Positions 48,636 to 63,217 are shown, counted from the stretch's first letter. The stretch: DNA of 64,000 bases from Deinococcus aquiradiocola (GCF_014646915.1 NZ_BMOE01000004.1:186001-250000), one strand, 5' to 3'. The notes: generated by a model from the letters alone, not told the origin. Made by a program: numbers and translations.

Positions 48636-49076
48636 ATGATCGAGATCTCGCCCGAGGAATTCACGGACCGGCACCTTCAGTACGCCGCGGAGGGACTGAT
48701 CTACCCTCAGCCGGAGGGCAGCCCGCTGCTGGAGTTCGCGGCGGGCGGGCGCGTGCTGTACCTGCTGGACCGCTGCGGGCCGTACACGGCGCGTCCGGGA
48801 ATGGCGCGGGTGATCGTGAACGGCGTGCTGAACCGCTGCGCCTTCACGGACGCGAGGTCGGAGTCGCTGTCGGTGCAGGGCGTGTCGGGCCTGGAGGGCG
48901 TGGGGCAGGTGCTGGACCGTCCGCGGGGCGGCGCGCCGACGCTGGTGGTGCAGGCGAGGCTGATGCTGGTGCTGAATGCCCATGAGTCCCTCACGGATTT
49001 CCGGGTGGGCGACTGGGTCAGTTTCGCGACGGAGCCGCTGCTGCATGGGTTCACGGTCACGTCGCCTGCGCGCTGA
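48636..49076 (+). CDS. Hypothetical protein, strand-rich
   Basis: A 146-residue cytoplasmic protein without a family I know. Strand-rich, with GRVLYLLDRCGPYTARPGM and VVQARLMLVLNAHESLTDFR. TACACT ends 6 nt before the ATG at 48636, which chooses this start over one 28 codons upstream. GC-ending codons dominate, supporting a real gene. Alone between a small helical protein gene and the cyclase. Confidence 0.72.
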   Translation: MIEISPEEFTDRHLQYAAEGLIYPQPEGSPLLEFAAGGRVLYLLDRCGPYTARPGMARVIVNGVLNRCAFTDARSESLSVQGVSGLEGVGQVLDRPRGGAPTLVVQARLMLVLNAHESLTDFRVGDWVSFATEPLLHGFTVTSPAR

Positions 49077-49327
49077 AGGCATCCGGATGGAGCGGTCGAT
49101 CCTGTGAACGCTCTCATGCAGCCATGACACGCTCACGCTATTCTCAGGCTCAGGTCAGGACCGGCGAACACGGCCAGTCCTCGGCAAGACCCCCGTGCAC
49201 CCTGCACCGCCCTGCGTCCCTTCGTGGATTCTTCTTTCCGCCGGCCGGTCCTGCCTTCACCTTCGGCGCTGTCCGTCTGCAGCTTCCCTTCCGGGACACC
49301 CCCGGAACGACCACTCCAGGGCCACCC

Positions 49328-49942
49328 ATGAACGAGCGTCTGCTCCCCCTGCCCGACCCCCTGCTGCCGCCGGAACTCGACGGCGTGTGCATGCTCGTCG
49401 CCGACCTGGTCGGCAGTACCCGCCTGGCGCGGCAGCTGCCGCTGCACCAGTACGTGAGTGTCATGAGCGACATGGTGCAGCTGCTCATCCTGCACTTCGA
49501 GGCGTACGGGGCTGAGGTGCTGCAACACCAGGGGGACGCGGTCGTGTGCGTCTGGCCGAAGGAGGACGCCACGTCGGCCGTGATGGCGGCGCAGCACAGC
49601 CACAGCCGTACGCGCCGTCTGAGGCTGGCGGAAGTGCTCGGCCTGACGCTGGAGCTGCGGGTGGGCCTCGCGGTGGGCGACGTGATCCGCGTGAACGTGG
49701 GCGGCGCACCCACCTGTTACGGTCTGCCGGTGAACCTCGCGCGGCGCCTCGCGAGTGCCGCGGCGCCCGGTGAGACCCTCACCTGCCCGGCCCTGCCGGT
49801 GTATGCGCCCGGCGTGGCGCTTGGCGAACGTGAAGTGAGCAACCTGTCGGGCTTCGAGGAACTGGGCGTCGTGCGCCGCGTGCTGGACACGCCTGCTCTC
49901 CCCGGACTCGGGGCTGCCTCTGCTGGCATGAAAACCGGTTAA
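49328..49942 (+). CDS. Class III nucleotidyl cyclase, stand-alone
   Basis: A 204-residue catalytic domain: [16 protein letters not shown] (first metal Asp), [11 protein letters not shown] (second Asp), [17 protein letters not shown] and the [16 protein letters not shown] segment with the transition-state Asn and Arg. No sensor domain or membrane part is attached. Cyclic AMP production is the expected activity. Start chosen at 49328; the 68 upstream codons of the open frame look non-coding. TATTCT at 49139 may be the promoter. A Crp-family protein lies 3 kb away. Confidence 0.83.
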   Translation: MNERLLPLPDPLLPPELDGVCMLVADLVGSTRLARQLPLHQYVSVMSDMVQLLILHFEAYGAEVLQHQGDAVVCVWPKEDATSAVMAAQHSHSRTRRLRLAEVLGLTLELRVGLAVGDVIRVNVGGAPTCYGLPVNLARRLASAAAPGETLTCPALPVYAPGVALGEREVSNLSGFEELGVVRRVLDTPALPGLGAASAGMKTG

Positions 49943-49988
49943 GTCTAACGTCCGGGCTTCTCATGAGAGCGGGGGCTAGGCTGAGTGC

Positions 49989-50666
49989 ATGGAACGCAAG
50001 CCGCTGGTACTGGTCATCGAGGACGAGAAGGACATCGCCCGATTCATAGAGCTGGAACTCGCTGCCGAAGGCTACGCCACCGAGGTGGCCTTCGACGGCG
50101 TGACCGGCCTGAGCAAATTCCGTGAAGTGAACCCCGACCTCGTCATCCTCGACCTGATGCTGCCCGTGCTGGACGGCCTGGAGGTCGCGCGCCGCATCCG
50201 CAAGACCAGCAACACCCCCATCATCATCCTGACGGCCAAGGACAACATTCAGGACAAGGTCGAGGGCCTGGACTCCGGCGCGGACGACTACCTCGTCAAG
50301 CCGTTCAGCATCGAGGAACTCCTCGCCCGCGTGCGCGCACACCTGCGCCGCGTGAACCCCGCCGTGACCGGCGAGGTGCGCGTCGCCGACCTCGTCATGA
50401 ACCTCGACGGCCGTGAGATCTTCCGTGGTGGACGCCGCGTCGAGCTGTCCGCCAAGGAGTTCGAACTGCTGGAACTGCTCGCCCGCAACCCCGGCAAGGT
50501 CTTCTCGCGCTTCGAGATCGAGGAGAAGGTCTGGCCGGAATACACGGGCGGCAGCAACGTCGTGGACGTGTACATCGGCTACCTGCGCCGCAAGCTGGAG
50601 GAGAGCGGCGAGCGCCGCCTGATCCACACCGTGCGCGGCGTCGGCTACGTGCTCCGCGAAGAGTAA
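49989..50666 (+). CDS. OmpR-family response regulator
   Basis: A 225-residue regulator: receiver with EDEKD acidic pocket, phospho-acceptor Asp55 (VILDLMLP), Lys104 (LVKPFS), and a C-terminal winged helix ([45 protein letters not shown]). TAGGCT ends 6 nt before the ATG, so it is leaderless. It is followed by a histidine kinase gene. It strongly resembles the Deinococcus regulator family that includes DrRRA, but orthology is not proven. Confidence 0.93.
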   Translation: MERKPLVLVIEDEKDIARFIELELAAEGYATEVAFDGVTGLSKFREVNPDLVILDLMLPVLDGLEVARRIRKTSNTPIIILTAKDNIQDKVEGLDSGADDYLVKPFSIEELLARVRAHLRRVNPAVTGEVRVADLVMNLDGREIFRGGRRVELSAKEFELLELLARNPGKVFSRFEIEEKVWPEYTGGSNVVDVYIGYLRRKLEESGERRLIHTVRGVGYVLREE

Positions 50667-50684
50667 CCGCAACCAGGCAACTCG

Positions 50685-50710
50685 GGCCGTCCGGACTTCA
50701 CCGGGCGGCC
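50685..50710 (+). terminator. Hairpin between the response regulator and kinase genes
   Basis: GGCCGTCCGG (50685-50694) pairs with CCGGGCGGCC (50701-50710) with one G-T pair. With a separate leaderless promoter for the kinase, it suggests the two genes are expressed separately. Confidence 0.5.
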
Positions 50711-50767
50711 TTCGCCGTTCCCTGAGGGTCGGGAACGGTCCTCAGCATCCGGCTCTACACTGGCCGC

Positions 50768-52408
50768 GTGACCCTGCGGACCCGCCTGACCCTCCTGTAC
50801 ACCGCCCTGCTCTCGCTGCTGCTGCTGCTGCTGGCCGTGGCGGTCCTGACGGTCATGCAGCGCAGCCTCCTGAACGGCGTGGACGCCGACCTGCGGGACG
50901 CGTACGGGCAGTACACCAATTTCGCGGAACGCCTGAACATCCGCCCCTTTCCGAACAGCATCCCCCAGCCGGGCGACCCCTTCGGCCTGCAGAACGAACA
51001 GCGGACCATCTCCGACATCCGGGGCGCGTTCCCCGACTACCGCATCCAGTTCGAGGCGCTCATCGGGGAGGACATCCCGGACCTGATGCGGCAGGCCGCC
51101 GGGACGCCCACCGAGCAGCAGCTGCTGCTCAACCGCCTGCGCGACCAGATGGACGCGCCCGGCACGCGCCGCATCGCGAACATCGACCCGAACGCGCCCA
51201 TCCACCTGTCCGACGCGCAGCTGCTGCGGCTCGTGTCGTCTCCCGCGCACCAGCTGCTGCTGAACATGGAGATCAAGGACGTGGGCTACCCGCCCGCCCT
51301 GACGCGCGTCCTCGTGAAACTCACGCCCTTCGCGTACGGGCAGACGTCGGACGGCAGCACGCTCTCCACGCCCACCATCGCGTACTTCGGACGCAGCCTG
51401 GAGGAAACGGCCCGCACCCTCAAGATCCTGCAGACGATCATGGTGGCCCTCTTCCTGATCGGGGCGGGCACCGCGGCGGGCGGCGCGTACCTGCTGGCCG
51501 GACAGGCGCTCGCGCCGCTGCGTAACCTCAAGAAGGCCGCCGACCAGATCGGCGGGCAGACACTCACCGTGCGCGTCCCCGAACCGCGTACCGGCGACGA
51601 GGTGCAGGCGCTCGCGCACGCCCTGAACCTCATGCTGGACCGCCTGGAAGGCTCGTTCGAGTCGCAGCGGCGCTTCACGTCCGACGCGAGCCACGAACTG
51701 CGGACGCCCGTCACGGCCATCCAGGGCCACGCCAGCTACCTGCTGCGCCGCACCAGCCCGAACGAGCAGCAGCAGGAGAGCCTGAACATCATCAAGAACG
51801 AATCCGAGCGCCTCACCCTGCTGATCGGCAGCCTGCTGGAACTCGCGCGCAGCGACGGCGGCGTGCTGCAGCTGCGCCGCCAGCCGGTCCTGTCGCTGCT
51901 GCTGCTGCAGGACGTGGCGCGCGAACTGCGGCCCCTCGCGCAGGCACAGGGCACGGTCCTGGAGGCAGGCGGGCAGGACGTGACCTTCGAGGGCGACCCG
52001 GACCGCGTCAAGCAGGTCGTGATCAACCTCGTCTCCAACGCCCTCAAGGTCGGCTCGAACACCGTCACGCTCAGCAGCTCGCCCGCCGACGGTGTGCCCG
52101 GCGTGCCGCCCGGCGAACGCCCCGCCCGCAACCAGAAGCCCCTCCCCGGCGTTCGCCTCAGCGTGCAGGACGACGGCCCCGGCATCGCGCCGGAGCACCT
52201 CGCGAAGCTGTTCGACCGCTTCTACCGCGTGGAAGAATCCCGCGCGCGCGACAAGGGCGGCGCGGGTCTGGGCCTTGCCATCGTGAAGGGCATCGTGGAC
52301 GCGCACGGCGGCAGCATCTGGATCGAGAGCGAGGTCGGCGTCGGCAGCACCGTGAACGTCTGGCTGCCCCTCGGGAACCTCCCCGACCTCGACGACGACC
52401 TCGCCTGA
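50768..52408 (+). CDS. Membrane histidine kinase, partner of the upstream regulator
   Basis: A 546-residue sensor kinase: TM1 8-30, a periplasmic domain of about 190 residues, TM2 221-245, HAMP (LAPLRNLKKAADQIGG), HisKA with His309 in FTSDASHELRTPVTAI, and HATPase with INLVSNALKVG, DDGPGI and GGAGLGLAIVKGIV. GTG start, with TACACT ending 6 nt before it (leaderless). The external domain is not recognised, so the signal is unknown. Adjacent gene order implies it phosphorylates the response regulator upstream. Confidence 0.92.
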   Translation: MTLRTRLTLLYTALLSLLLLLLAVAVLTVMQRSLLNGVDADLRDAYGQYTNFAERLNIRPFPNSIPQPGDPFGLQNEQRTISDIRGAFPDYRIQFEALIGEDIPDLMRQAAGTPTEQQLLLNRLRDQMDAPGTRRIANIDPNAPIHLSDAQLLRLVSSPAHQLLLNMEIKDVGYPPALTRVLVKLTPFAYGQTSDGSTLSTPTIAYFGRSLEETARTLKILQTIMVALFLIGAGTAAGGAYLLAGQALAPLRNLKKAADQIGGQTLTVRVPEPRTGDEVQALAHALNLMLDRLEGSFESQRRFTSDASHELRTPVTAIQGHASYLLRRTSPNEQQQESLNIIKNESERLTLLIGSLLELARSDGGVLQLRRQPVLSLLLLQDVARELRPLAQAQGTVLEAGGQDVTFEGDPDRVKQVVINLVSNALKVGSNTVTLSSSPADGVPGVPPGERPARNQKPLPGVRLSVQDDGPGIAPEHLAKLFDRFYRVEESRARDKGGAGLGLAIVKGIVDAHGGSIWIESEVGVGSTVNVWLPLGNLPDLDDDLA

Positions 52409-52504
52409 CCCCGCACAGGCCACAGGGCGAGGGGGAGGCCCTGGCATCCCGCCAGTCGCCTCCCCTCCCCTGTCTGCCCGCCGAAGCCCGGCAGGCACGC
52501 CCTA

Positions 52505-52596
52505 CAGGACGCCTGCCCGCTTCCGTGTCCTTCAGACCGTATCTGCCGGAGCCCGTTTCGCTCGGCTGAACTTCAGGCGCTCAGCTCAGTCCGGTG

Positions 52597-52599
<3 letters not shown>
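52505..52599. repeat. Dispersed intergenic element, copy D (degenerate)
   Basis: CAGGACGCCTGCCCGCTTCC matches the inserted segment of copy C, and TTCGCTCGGCTGAAC matches the hairpin module of copy A. The right end is CTCAGTCCGGTGTCA, so the element's end provides the TGA stop of the class II FBPase gene. Confidence 0.65.
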
Positions 52600-53616
<1,017 letters not shown>

Positions 53617-53828
53617 ACCTGCACCGTAACACGAATCGTGGCGCGGCCCGGCGCTGGCAGCGCTTCCAGAGGTGTCACCCGGTGCGGGGCCAGGCCAACG
53701 AGGCAGCCCTCGCAGTCGCGGCGACCCTCGGCCCTGGCAGGCACCACGAGGCACGCAGGGCACGGTGCGCCCCGCCGCCTTCCTCCGCGTCCAGTCGGGA
53801 GGGCGTCACCCGCCGACCGGCCCCCGCA

Positions 53829-53951
53829 TCACCTGAAGACGCCCGCCCACAGCAGCAGCAGGTACAGCACGAGCGGCCCGGCGATCACGGCCGCCATCAG
53901 CTTGTTCACCCGCCAGAAATCCGTCCACAGTTCCCGCAGCTTCTCGCCCAT
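53829..53951 (-). CDS. 40-residue single-span membrane protein
   Basis: An ATG at 53951 encodes 40 residues: an amphipathic N-terminus MGEKLRELWTDFWRVNKLM followed by one strong hydrophobic span (AAVIAGPLVLYLLLLWAGVF) and Arg-stop. TAGCCT ends 6 nt before the ATG, the same spacing as many genes here, and codons end mostly in G or C. Likely a real small membrane protein of unknown role. It is divergent from pgm. Confidence 0.65.
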   Translation of the reverse strand: MGEKLRELWTDFWRVNKLMAAVIAGPLVLYLLLLWAGVFR

Positions 53952-54072
53952 ACGGTCAGGCTAGCACCCCACCCGAGCACGGTTGTCCCCCGCCCCGCCA
54001 TCTGCGCGACGCTGAACGATTCCTCTGGGCAGGACGACCGGCCCCCCCGGGACCAGGCATTACACTGACCGC

Positions 54073-55712
<1,640 letters not shown>

Positions 55713-55716
<4 letters not shown>

Positions 55717-56147
55717 CGCCCGTCGACCCCGCAGAACTGCCCGGCATGGAATTCGACTGGCTCGCCACCGACGACGCCGGACACCTCGCCCAGATGCTCA
55801 GCAGCGGCCACGGCCGCGTGCCGGACACCGCCCTCAGCAGCGAGGAAGACCTCTTCGCGCTGCACCTCTGGCTCGACGAGCAGCCCCTCAGCGAAGCGCT
55901 CAGCATCCCCGAAGGGACCTTCCAGGCCCTCCTCGCCCAGCCGCAACGCCGCGGCCTGTACGTCTACGACGCGCAGCCCGCTGCGGGCGACGCGCCGGAC
56001 GCCGCCCGCAGCGACACGTACACCCTCCTCGCCGCCCCCGCCACCCCCCTCACCCTGGAACACGTGCCGGAAGCGTTCCGCGCCATCATCCCCCGCCTCC
56101 CCGGCCACTTCAGCCAACAGCACACCCTCACCATCGAAGGACAGTGA
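55713..56147 (+). CDS. Hypothetical protein with TTG start, coupled to pgm
   Basis: A 144-residue acidic protein beginning at a TTG overlapping the pgm stop. [21 protein letters not shown] near the start resembles small immunity-like or SUKH-adjacent proteins, with a WLxxD-x-DG-H motif, but the match is weak. Remainder has no recognised domain. Ends before a strong terminator. Function unknown; a carbohydrate-linked role is only inferred from coupling. Confidence 0.6.
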
Positions 56148-56190
56148 CCGACCAGCCGACGTGGCCTGCACACGCACGGCGATGACAGAG

Positions 56191-56231
56191 GGCCGCCCAG
56201 GACATCACTCGTCCTGGGCGGCCTTTCGTTT
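56191..56231. terminator. Strong bidirectional terminator
   Basis: GGCCGCCCAGGAC (56191-56203) pairs perfectly with GTCCTGGGCGGCC (56211-56223), followed by TTTCGTTT. It separates the pgm operon from the convergent pilin operon. Confidence 0.92.
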
Positions 56232-56242
56232 CCTGCTGGAAC

Positions 56243-57091
56243 TCAGTTCAGCAGCTGAGGCTTCCCGATGTTGCGGGGGTACACCGTCAGCGTGGTGTAG
56301 CCGGTGTTGGGAACCCTGATCATGCCGCCGTTCCCGGCCCCGCCTGCCAGCTGCTGGGCTGCGATGTTCATGACGACGGTCGTCTGCCCGGCCACCTGCG
56401 TCCCGCTGGCCGGGGAGACGAACAGCGCCGGAGGCGTATCCATCTTTGGCAGGTAGTCCATCAGGAGGCGGCCGCTGCTGCCGCCGTTGCTGGTGGCGCC
56501 GGGAATGTTGGTGAGCGTGTTGGAATACCCGCTCCCGGGATACCCGAGGACGGTGGTGGTGTAGTACCCGCGGTATTCCATCAGGACCCACGCGTCCGTG
56601 TCGTTGCTGGGGTCCGGGCCGGGGTTGTTGGTGCGGCTGGTCGCGCCGGTGTCCGCGGTCAGGTCCGAGCGCTTGATGGCGTAGAAGGCGTAGAAGGCGT
56701 AACAGTACTGCGCCCAGTCACCTGAGGTCTTCGCGGATTCGGTCGCGCAGCGGCCCGGTTCCACCGTTCTCGGCGGGATCACGAACGCCACCATCGGGTC
56801 CGTCCCGATATTCCAGACGTAACTTCCGCTCGGGTCCTTGAGGGTGTTGCCGGAGGAGGCGAGCTGGAAGCTGCTGCCGTTCGGGAAGACGTACGCCGCC
56901 TCGCGGAGCTTCCCGGCCATGTAGTTGATGGTGGTCTGCTCCTCGGACAGCAGCTCGTTCTGCGCCTGGAGGGCGCGGGTGGCGCGCGACGTGCCGAGGT
57001 TCAGTGTGGCGAGGGCCGCCATCACGACCCCGACGAGCAGAAGGCCGATCAGCAGTTCGATCAGGGTAAGCCCTGCGGTGGGTGATTTCAT
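56243..57091 (-). CDS. Minor pilin-like protein (PilW type)
   Basis: A 282-residue prepilin: short leader MKSPTAG followed by LTLIELLIGLLLVGVVMAAL (class III signal with Glu at +5 after cleavage; Leu instead of Phe at +1), then a strand-rich secreted domain. ATG at 57091 overlaps the PilV-like stop (ATGA). Fourth gene of a minor-pilin operon. Likely assembled at the tip of type IV pili, for adhesion or DNA uptake. Confidence 0.85.
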   Translation of the reverse strand: MKSPTAGLTLIELLIGLLLVGVVMAALATLNLGTSRATRALQAQNELLSEEQTTINYMAGKLREAAYVFPNGSSFQLASSGNTLKDPSGSYVWNIGTDPMVAFVIPPRTVEPGRCATESAKTSGDWAQYCYAFYAFYAIKRSDLTADTGATSRTNNPGPDPSNDTDAWVLMEYRGYYTTTVLGYPGSGYSNTLTNIPGATSNGGSSGRLLMDYLPKMDTPPALFVSPASGTQVAGQTTVVMNIAAQQLAGGAGNGGMIRVPNTGYTTLTVYPRNIGKPQLLN

Positions 57092-57534
57092 GGTCTGGCC
57101 ACCTCCACGACGAGGGTGGACGTGTTCGACGCCTGCCCGCTCACGACGGTCGTGACCGTGACTTTCCTGAGGGGCGGCCCGGCCGGAAGACTTCCCGAAC
57201 CGCAGGACGCGCTCACGGTCAGGGCGCCTGCCGTCCCGACGGCGTTGCCCTGCACGTCCTCGTTCTGGATGCTGACTGTCGGGACCGTGCTGGGCAGCGC
57301 GTTCGTGACGCACCCCTGATCGTACTTGCCCTGGTTGAGCCACTCGCCGCGAATCTGTTCGACGGTCTGCTGGGAGAGGTTGGTGGCCGTGACCTGCTGC
57401 GTGCTGCGCCGCGTCACGCCGAAGAATCCGGTGAGCGGAATCAGGATGGCCGTCACGACGATCGCCAGCAGGACGATCGCGACGAGCACCTCGATGATCG
57501 TGAACCCCTGTGTGTGGTTAGTTCGCTTGCGCAC
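57088..57534 (-). CDS. Minor pilin-like protein (PilV/GspI type)
   Basis: A 148-residue prepilin: leader MRKRTNHTQG then FTIIEVLVAIVLLAIVVTAI, the classical type III cleavage site with Glu at +5. The mature domain is short and strand-rich, with two cysteines (QGCVTNA and SASCGSG). It overlaps the FimT-like gene by 17 nt and the PilW-like gene by 4 nt. Confidence 0.88.
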   Translation of the reverse strand: MRKRTNHTQGFTIIEVLVAIVLLAIVVTAILIPLTGFFGVTRRSTQQVTATNLSQQTVEQIRGEWLNQGKYDQGCVTNALPSTVPTVSIQNEDVQGNAVGTAGALTVSASCGSGSLPAGPPLRKVTVTTVVSGQASNTSTLVVEVARP

Positions 57535-58027
57535 TGAGCATCACCTTGCCGGTCACTCCGACGGTCTTGATATACCACCTGCGGCTGGACTGCGTACTCG
57601 ACACTTCCCAGATGACGCCGGTCACGGCACCCGCACCGCCCATCTCGGCGTAAGGGGCCGTGTAGACGGCGCTGTTCGGGTACTGGGACGTGGAAGCGGG
57701 CTTGTACGGCGCGGCCTGAACATTCGCCGGGAGGGAGCGGGTGGTGGCGGTGGCCGCGCCGCCCACCTGCACCGTGTAGGTCCCTTTCGGGACGGTGGAA
57801 CTGGTGCTGGTGAGCGTGACGGTGCTCGACTGGTTGCTGCGCTGCGCGGCGGCCCGAGCCTGCCGCAGTTCGGTCATGAGCTGGACGGCGCCGTCCCGGA
57901 GTTGCGCGTCCCGGTAACTGCGCACCGAAAGAGCGATGAGTGAGGCGGAGATGATGCCGATCACGGCGACCACGACGAGCAGTTCCACGACGGTGAATCC
58001 GTTCAGTGTTCTTCGGGTGCGGCGCAT
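57518..58027 (-). CDS. Minor pilin-like protein (FimT/GspH type)
   Basis: A 169-residue prepilin: leader MRRTRRTLNG, then FTVVELLVVVAVIGIISASL with the conserved Glu at +5. The secreted domain has SYRDAQLRDGAVQLMTELRQ and QARAAAQRSNQ, typical of FimT/GspH. Its ATG overlaps the previous stop by one base (TGATG). Second gene of the operon. Confidence 0.9.
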   Translation of the reverse strand: MRRTRRTLNGFTVVELLVVVAVIGIISASLIALSVRSYRDAQLRDGAVQLMTELRQARAAAQRSNQSSTVTLTSTSSTVPKGTYTVQVGGAATATTRSLPANVQAAPYKPASTSQYPNSAVYTAPYAEMGGAGAVTGVIWEVSSTQSSRRWYIKTVGVTGKVMLSAQAN

Positions 58028-60186
58028 CAGTTCGTCTGCCGATAACTGCCGTCGAGTTTGAGGGGGGTGGGGGTGCTGGCACCCGAGGCCGAGGTCAGCT
58101 TGAAGGCGGTTTCCCAGCTGGACTGCGTGGGGAAGGACGGCGGCGCGAGGCCGTCACCGGTCCGGGGGTCGTACACGAAGTTTCGTCCGAAGCCGCGCCC
58201 GTCCGTGATGCCGAAGGGACCGTAGTACTTCTCGATGATCCCGCCCAGCAGCTTGACCTGACCGAGGCTGCCGTCGGCGGTTCCCTGGTCGTAGCCGTCG
58301 ACCGTGATACGGCCCTGGCTGGCCATCAGGACGGCCTGAATGGTGACGTCCTTGCCGACCCCGTTGGCCGCGCCGTACTTGGCGGGGCTGTCGATGGCGA
58401 CGTCCCCTCCGGAAGAGTACAGACCGAGAATGTTCTTCTCGCTGGTGTTCGGGCAGGGGGCAGCCGTGAAGGTCGTGCCCGACACGCTGTTGCTGCCGTT
58501 GCACGGCGGGTTCTGGTACTTCAGGTCGCCCTTGATGTGGATCGTTCCCGTCGCCGCGAGGGTCATCTGCGAGAAGCTGGCCACGGCGGGAGCCGCCGTG
58601 TTGGGGTCGCTGGCGGTCGTTCTGGCAGGGCCCTTCACGCTGGTGACCACGCCGTTCGTGTAGATCACGCCGTTGAACGGCTGGACCGTCACGCCCGCCG
58701 CTGCCGGGAGACTGGCATCGATCCACACGCCGCCCACCTGCACGGCGGGCTTCCAGGCGGTCCCCACCTTGATGTACATGGTCTTGTTGGCGTCCACGGC
58801 CAGCTGGACGGTGGTGGCCGAGCCGCTCATCTTGTAGTTGATGAACTGTGCGGGCGTGGCGGTGGAGCTGCCGCTGGGCGTGATGCTGCCGACCGCGAAG
58901 TCGATGGCGTCCACGTTGCCGTTCAGGAGGAGACCCGTGTCGCCCTTCGCGGAGCCGTCCGCGTTGAGGCCGATGGCGGCGTTCGCCTGGCTGTTGGCGT
59001 TCTGTGGCAGCGGCTGGAACCCGGCGTTCCAGTTGACGCCGCCCGCGAACTGCGGGTTGATGATGTTGGTGGGGGGGCACGGCACGGTGGTGACGCTGCA
59101 GGCGACCGGCGCGCTGGAGCTGGGGCTCATGCTGCCCGGAGCGACGAGCTTCGTGGACTGGAAGTAGGCGCCGGGCGTCGCGGTGGCATTGCAGGACTCG
59201 ACGCCGTTGTTCGTGACGATCTTGCCTGGGGGGCAGCCCGCCGACGTGACCTGCCCGGCGAAGTACGGCGTGCCCTGCATCAGGAAGTTCTGGTTGGAGT
59301 GGACGGGGCCGGAGAAGAGCGTGTTGCTCGTGAAGGTCACGCGGTTGCAGTTGCTGGCGTTCGCGGCACACGCGTCTTCGCTCGCCTGATCCGCGAAGTG
59401 GTGGTCGGTGAAGAGTGCGTACTTCGCGAAGCTGCCGCGACTGATCTCGTACGTGTACTCCCTGGCCACGCCTGACACGGCCAGCTTGCGGCTCACGGAC
59501 TGGTCCGACGACGCTCCGGAAACCGTGACGTCCGGGACGTTGAAGGTCAGGCGGTAACTGTCGACGCCCGTGCGCTGCACCTTGGTGAGCGTCAGTCCCG
59601 AGGTGCCGCTGACGGTCTTGTCGTTCACCGTCCCGTTCAGGGTGACGCCGCCGGGCAGCAGGGATTCCGCCCAGAACTGCCGTTCTGCGGCCGTCTGATC
59701 CCCGGAGAGGGTGTACCCGTTCGCGGCGTACGAGGCGTTGTCGATGTTGCCGGTGAAGAAGTTCAGGTTGATCACGCCGGCGACCGCGAGGGTCGTGGGC
59801 GTGAACCCGCTCAGGACGTTGCTGCTGCTGCAGAGCGTGAGCGGGTTGGCGGCCGTGACGCCTGTCAGGTTGGACATGGCAGCGGTGGGGGTCGAGATGC
59901 CGCACAGGTTCGCCATCTGAAGCAGCATCTGCGGCGTGGTGGTCGCCGCGGCGGGCTTCAGGTTACCGGACATGAGTGCGTTCACGGCATTCATCCGGGC
60001 CTGGGCGCGCGCCACGCCCGACTCGGCCGCGTACTGGGCCTGCAGGGTGCTTTCCTGATCGTTGCTGTTGCGCCGGGCGGACAGGGCCAGCTGACCCGTC
60101 ACGACCACGATTGATGCGAGCATCAACAGGACGATGAGGACGGTCAGAACCAGGGTGGCTCCTTCCGTGGTGCGGGAGTTCTTCAT
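58027..60186 (-). CDS. Large PilX-like minor pilin
   Basis: A 719-residue protein opening MKNSRTTEGATLVLTVLIVL, a PilX-type N-terminal helix that lacks the +5 glutamate, followed by NSNDQESTLQAQYAAESGVARAQARMN and a very large strand-rich domain with many paired cysteines (for example CAANASNCN, CPPGKI, CNGSNS). ATG at 60186 chosen over an upstream start. Promoter: TAGCGT with a poly-G tract in the leader. First gene of the operon. Confidence 0.8.
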   Translation of the reverse strand: MKNSRTTEGATLVLTVLIVLLMLASIVVVTGQLALSARRNSNDQESTLQAQYAAESGVARAQARMNAVNALMSGNLKPAAATTTPQMLLQMANLCGISTPTAAMSNLTGVTAANPLTLCSSSNVLSGFTPTTLAVAGVINLNFFTGNIDNASYAANGYTLSGDQTAAERQFWAESLLPGGVTLNGTVNDKTVSGTSGLTLTKVQRTGVDSYRLTFNVPDVTVSGASSDQSVSRKLAVSGVAREYTYEISRGSFAKYALFTDHHFADQASEDACAANASNCNRVTFTSNTLFSGPVHSNQNFLMQGTPYFAGQVTSAGCPPGKIVTNNGVESCNATATPGAYFQSTKLVAPGSMSPSSSAPVACSVTTVPCPPTNIINPQFAGGVNWNAGFQPLPQNANSQANAAIGLNADGSAKGDTGLLLNGNVDAIDFAVGSITPSGSSTATPAQFINYKMSGSATTVQLAVDANKTMYIKVGTAWKPAVQVGGVWIDASLPAAAGVTVQPFNGVIYTNGVVTSVKGPARTTASDPNTAAPAVASFSQMTLAATGTIHIKGDLKYQNPPCNGSNSVSGTTFTAAPCPNTSEKNILGLYSSGGDVAIDSPAKYGAANGVGKDVTIQAVLMASQGRITVDGYDQGTADGSLGQVKLLGGIIEKYYGPFGITDGRGFGRNFVYDPRTGDGLAPPSFPTQSSWETAFKLTSASGASTPTPLKLDGSYRQTN

Positions 60187-60206
60187 GTCGTCCAGTCTGG
60201 CCGCCC

Positions 60207-60223
60207 GGGGGGGGGTCACGCTA
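60207..60223 (-). promoter_or_regulatory. Pilin operon -10 box and nine-base homopolymer in the leader
   Basis: On the minus strand TAGCGT (60223-60218) is followed by a run of nine C (60215-60207, G on plus) and then the start codon at 60186. Changes in the length of such a run could alter expression. Confidence 0.45.
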
Positions 60224-60302
60224 GCCCCTGCCTGGGGGGCCGATGCTGGCCGGGCGCGGCCGGTGACGTTCCGGGCGGGGGTGGCGCTCTATACTCGCGG
60301 GC

Positions 60303-63017
<2,715 letters not shown>

Positions 63018-63031
63018 GCGAAACGGAGCGG

Positions 63032-63070
63032 AGCGGGGCGGCACGGGAACTCCTCCCGCGCCGCCCCGCT
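63032..63070 (+). terminator. alaS terminator
   Basis: AGCGGGGCGGC (63032-63042) pairs perfectly with GCCGCCCCGCT (63060-63070), with inner CGGGA/TCCCG pairs, followed by GTCCTCTTCC. Confidence 0.75.
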
Positions 63071-63159
63071 GTCCTCTTCCCTCCCCGCCCCAGGCCGGTT
63101 TCCGGCTGCGTGGGTTTCGGGCAGCGCACCGGGTTCCGTCCCACCTTCGCCAGACCGTC

Positions 63160-63217
63160 CGTGTTGGCGTTCGCTCCGCTCGGCTGAGCTGCTGGGGTTC
63201 AGTTTCGTCCGGTGTCA
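63160..63217. repeat. Dispersed intergenic element, copy E (degenerate)
   Basis: GTTCGCTCCGCTCGGCTGAGCT and GGGGTTCAG echo the hairpin module of copy A. The end TCCGGTGTCAG equals that of copy D. Its last bases form the TGA stop of the aldehyde dehydrogenase gene. Confidence 0.6.

Noticed and set aside
49124..49327. An N-terminal extension of the cyclase from the ATG at 49124
   Set aside because: The added 68 residues are Pro/Arg/Ser-rich and have no fold features; a promoter-like TATTCT lies within this stretch.
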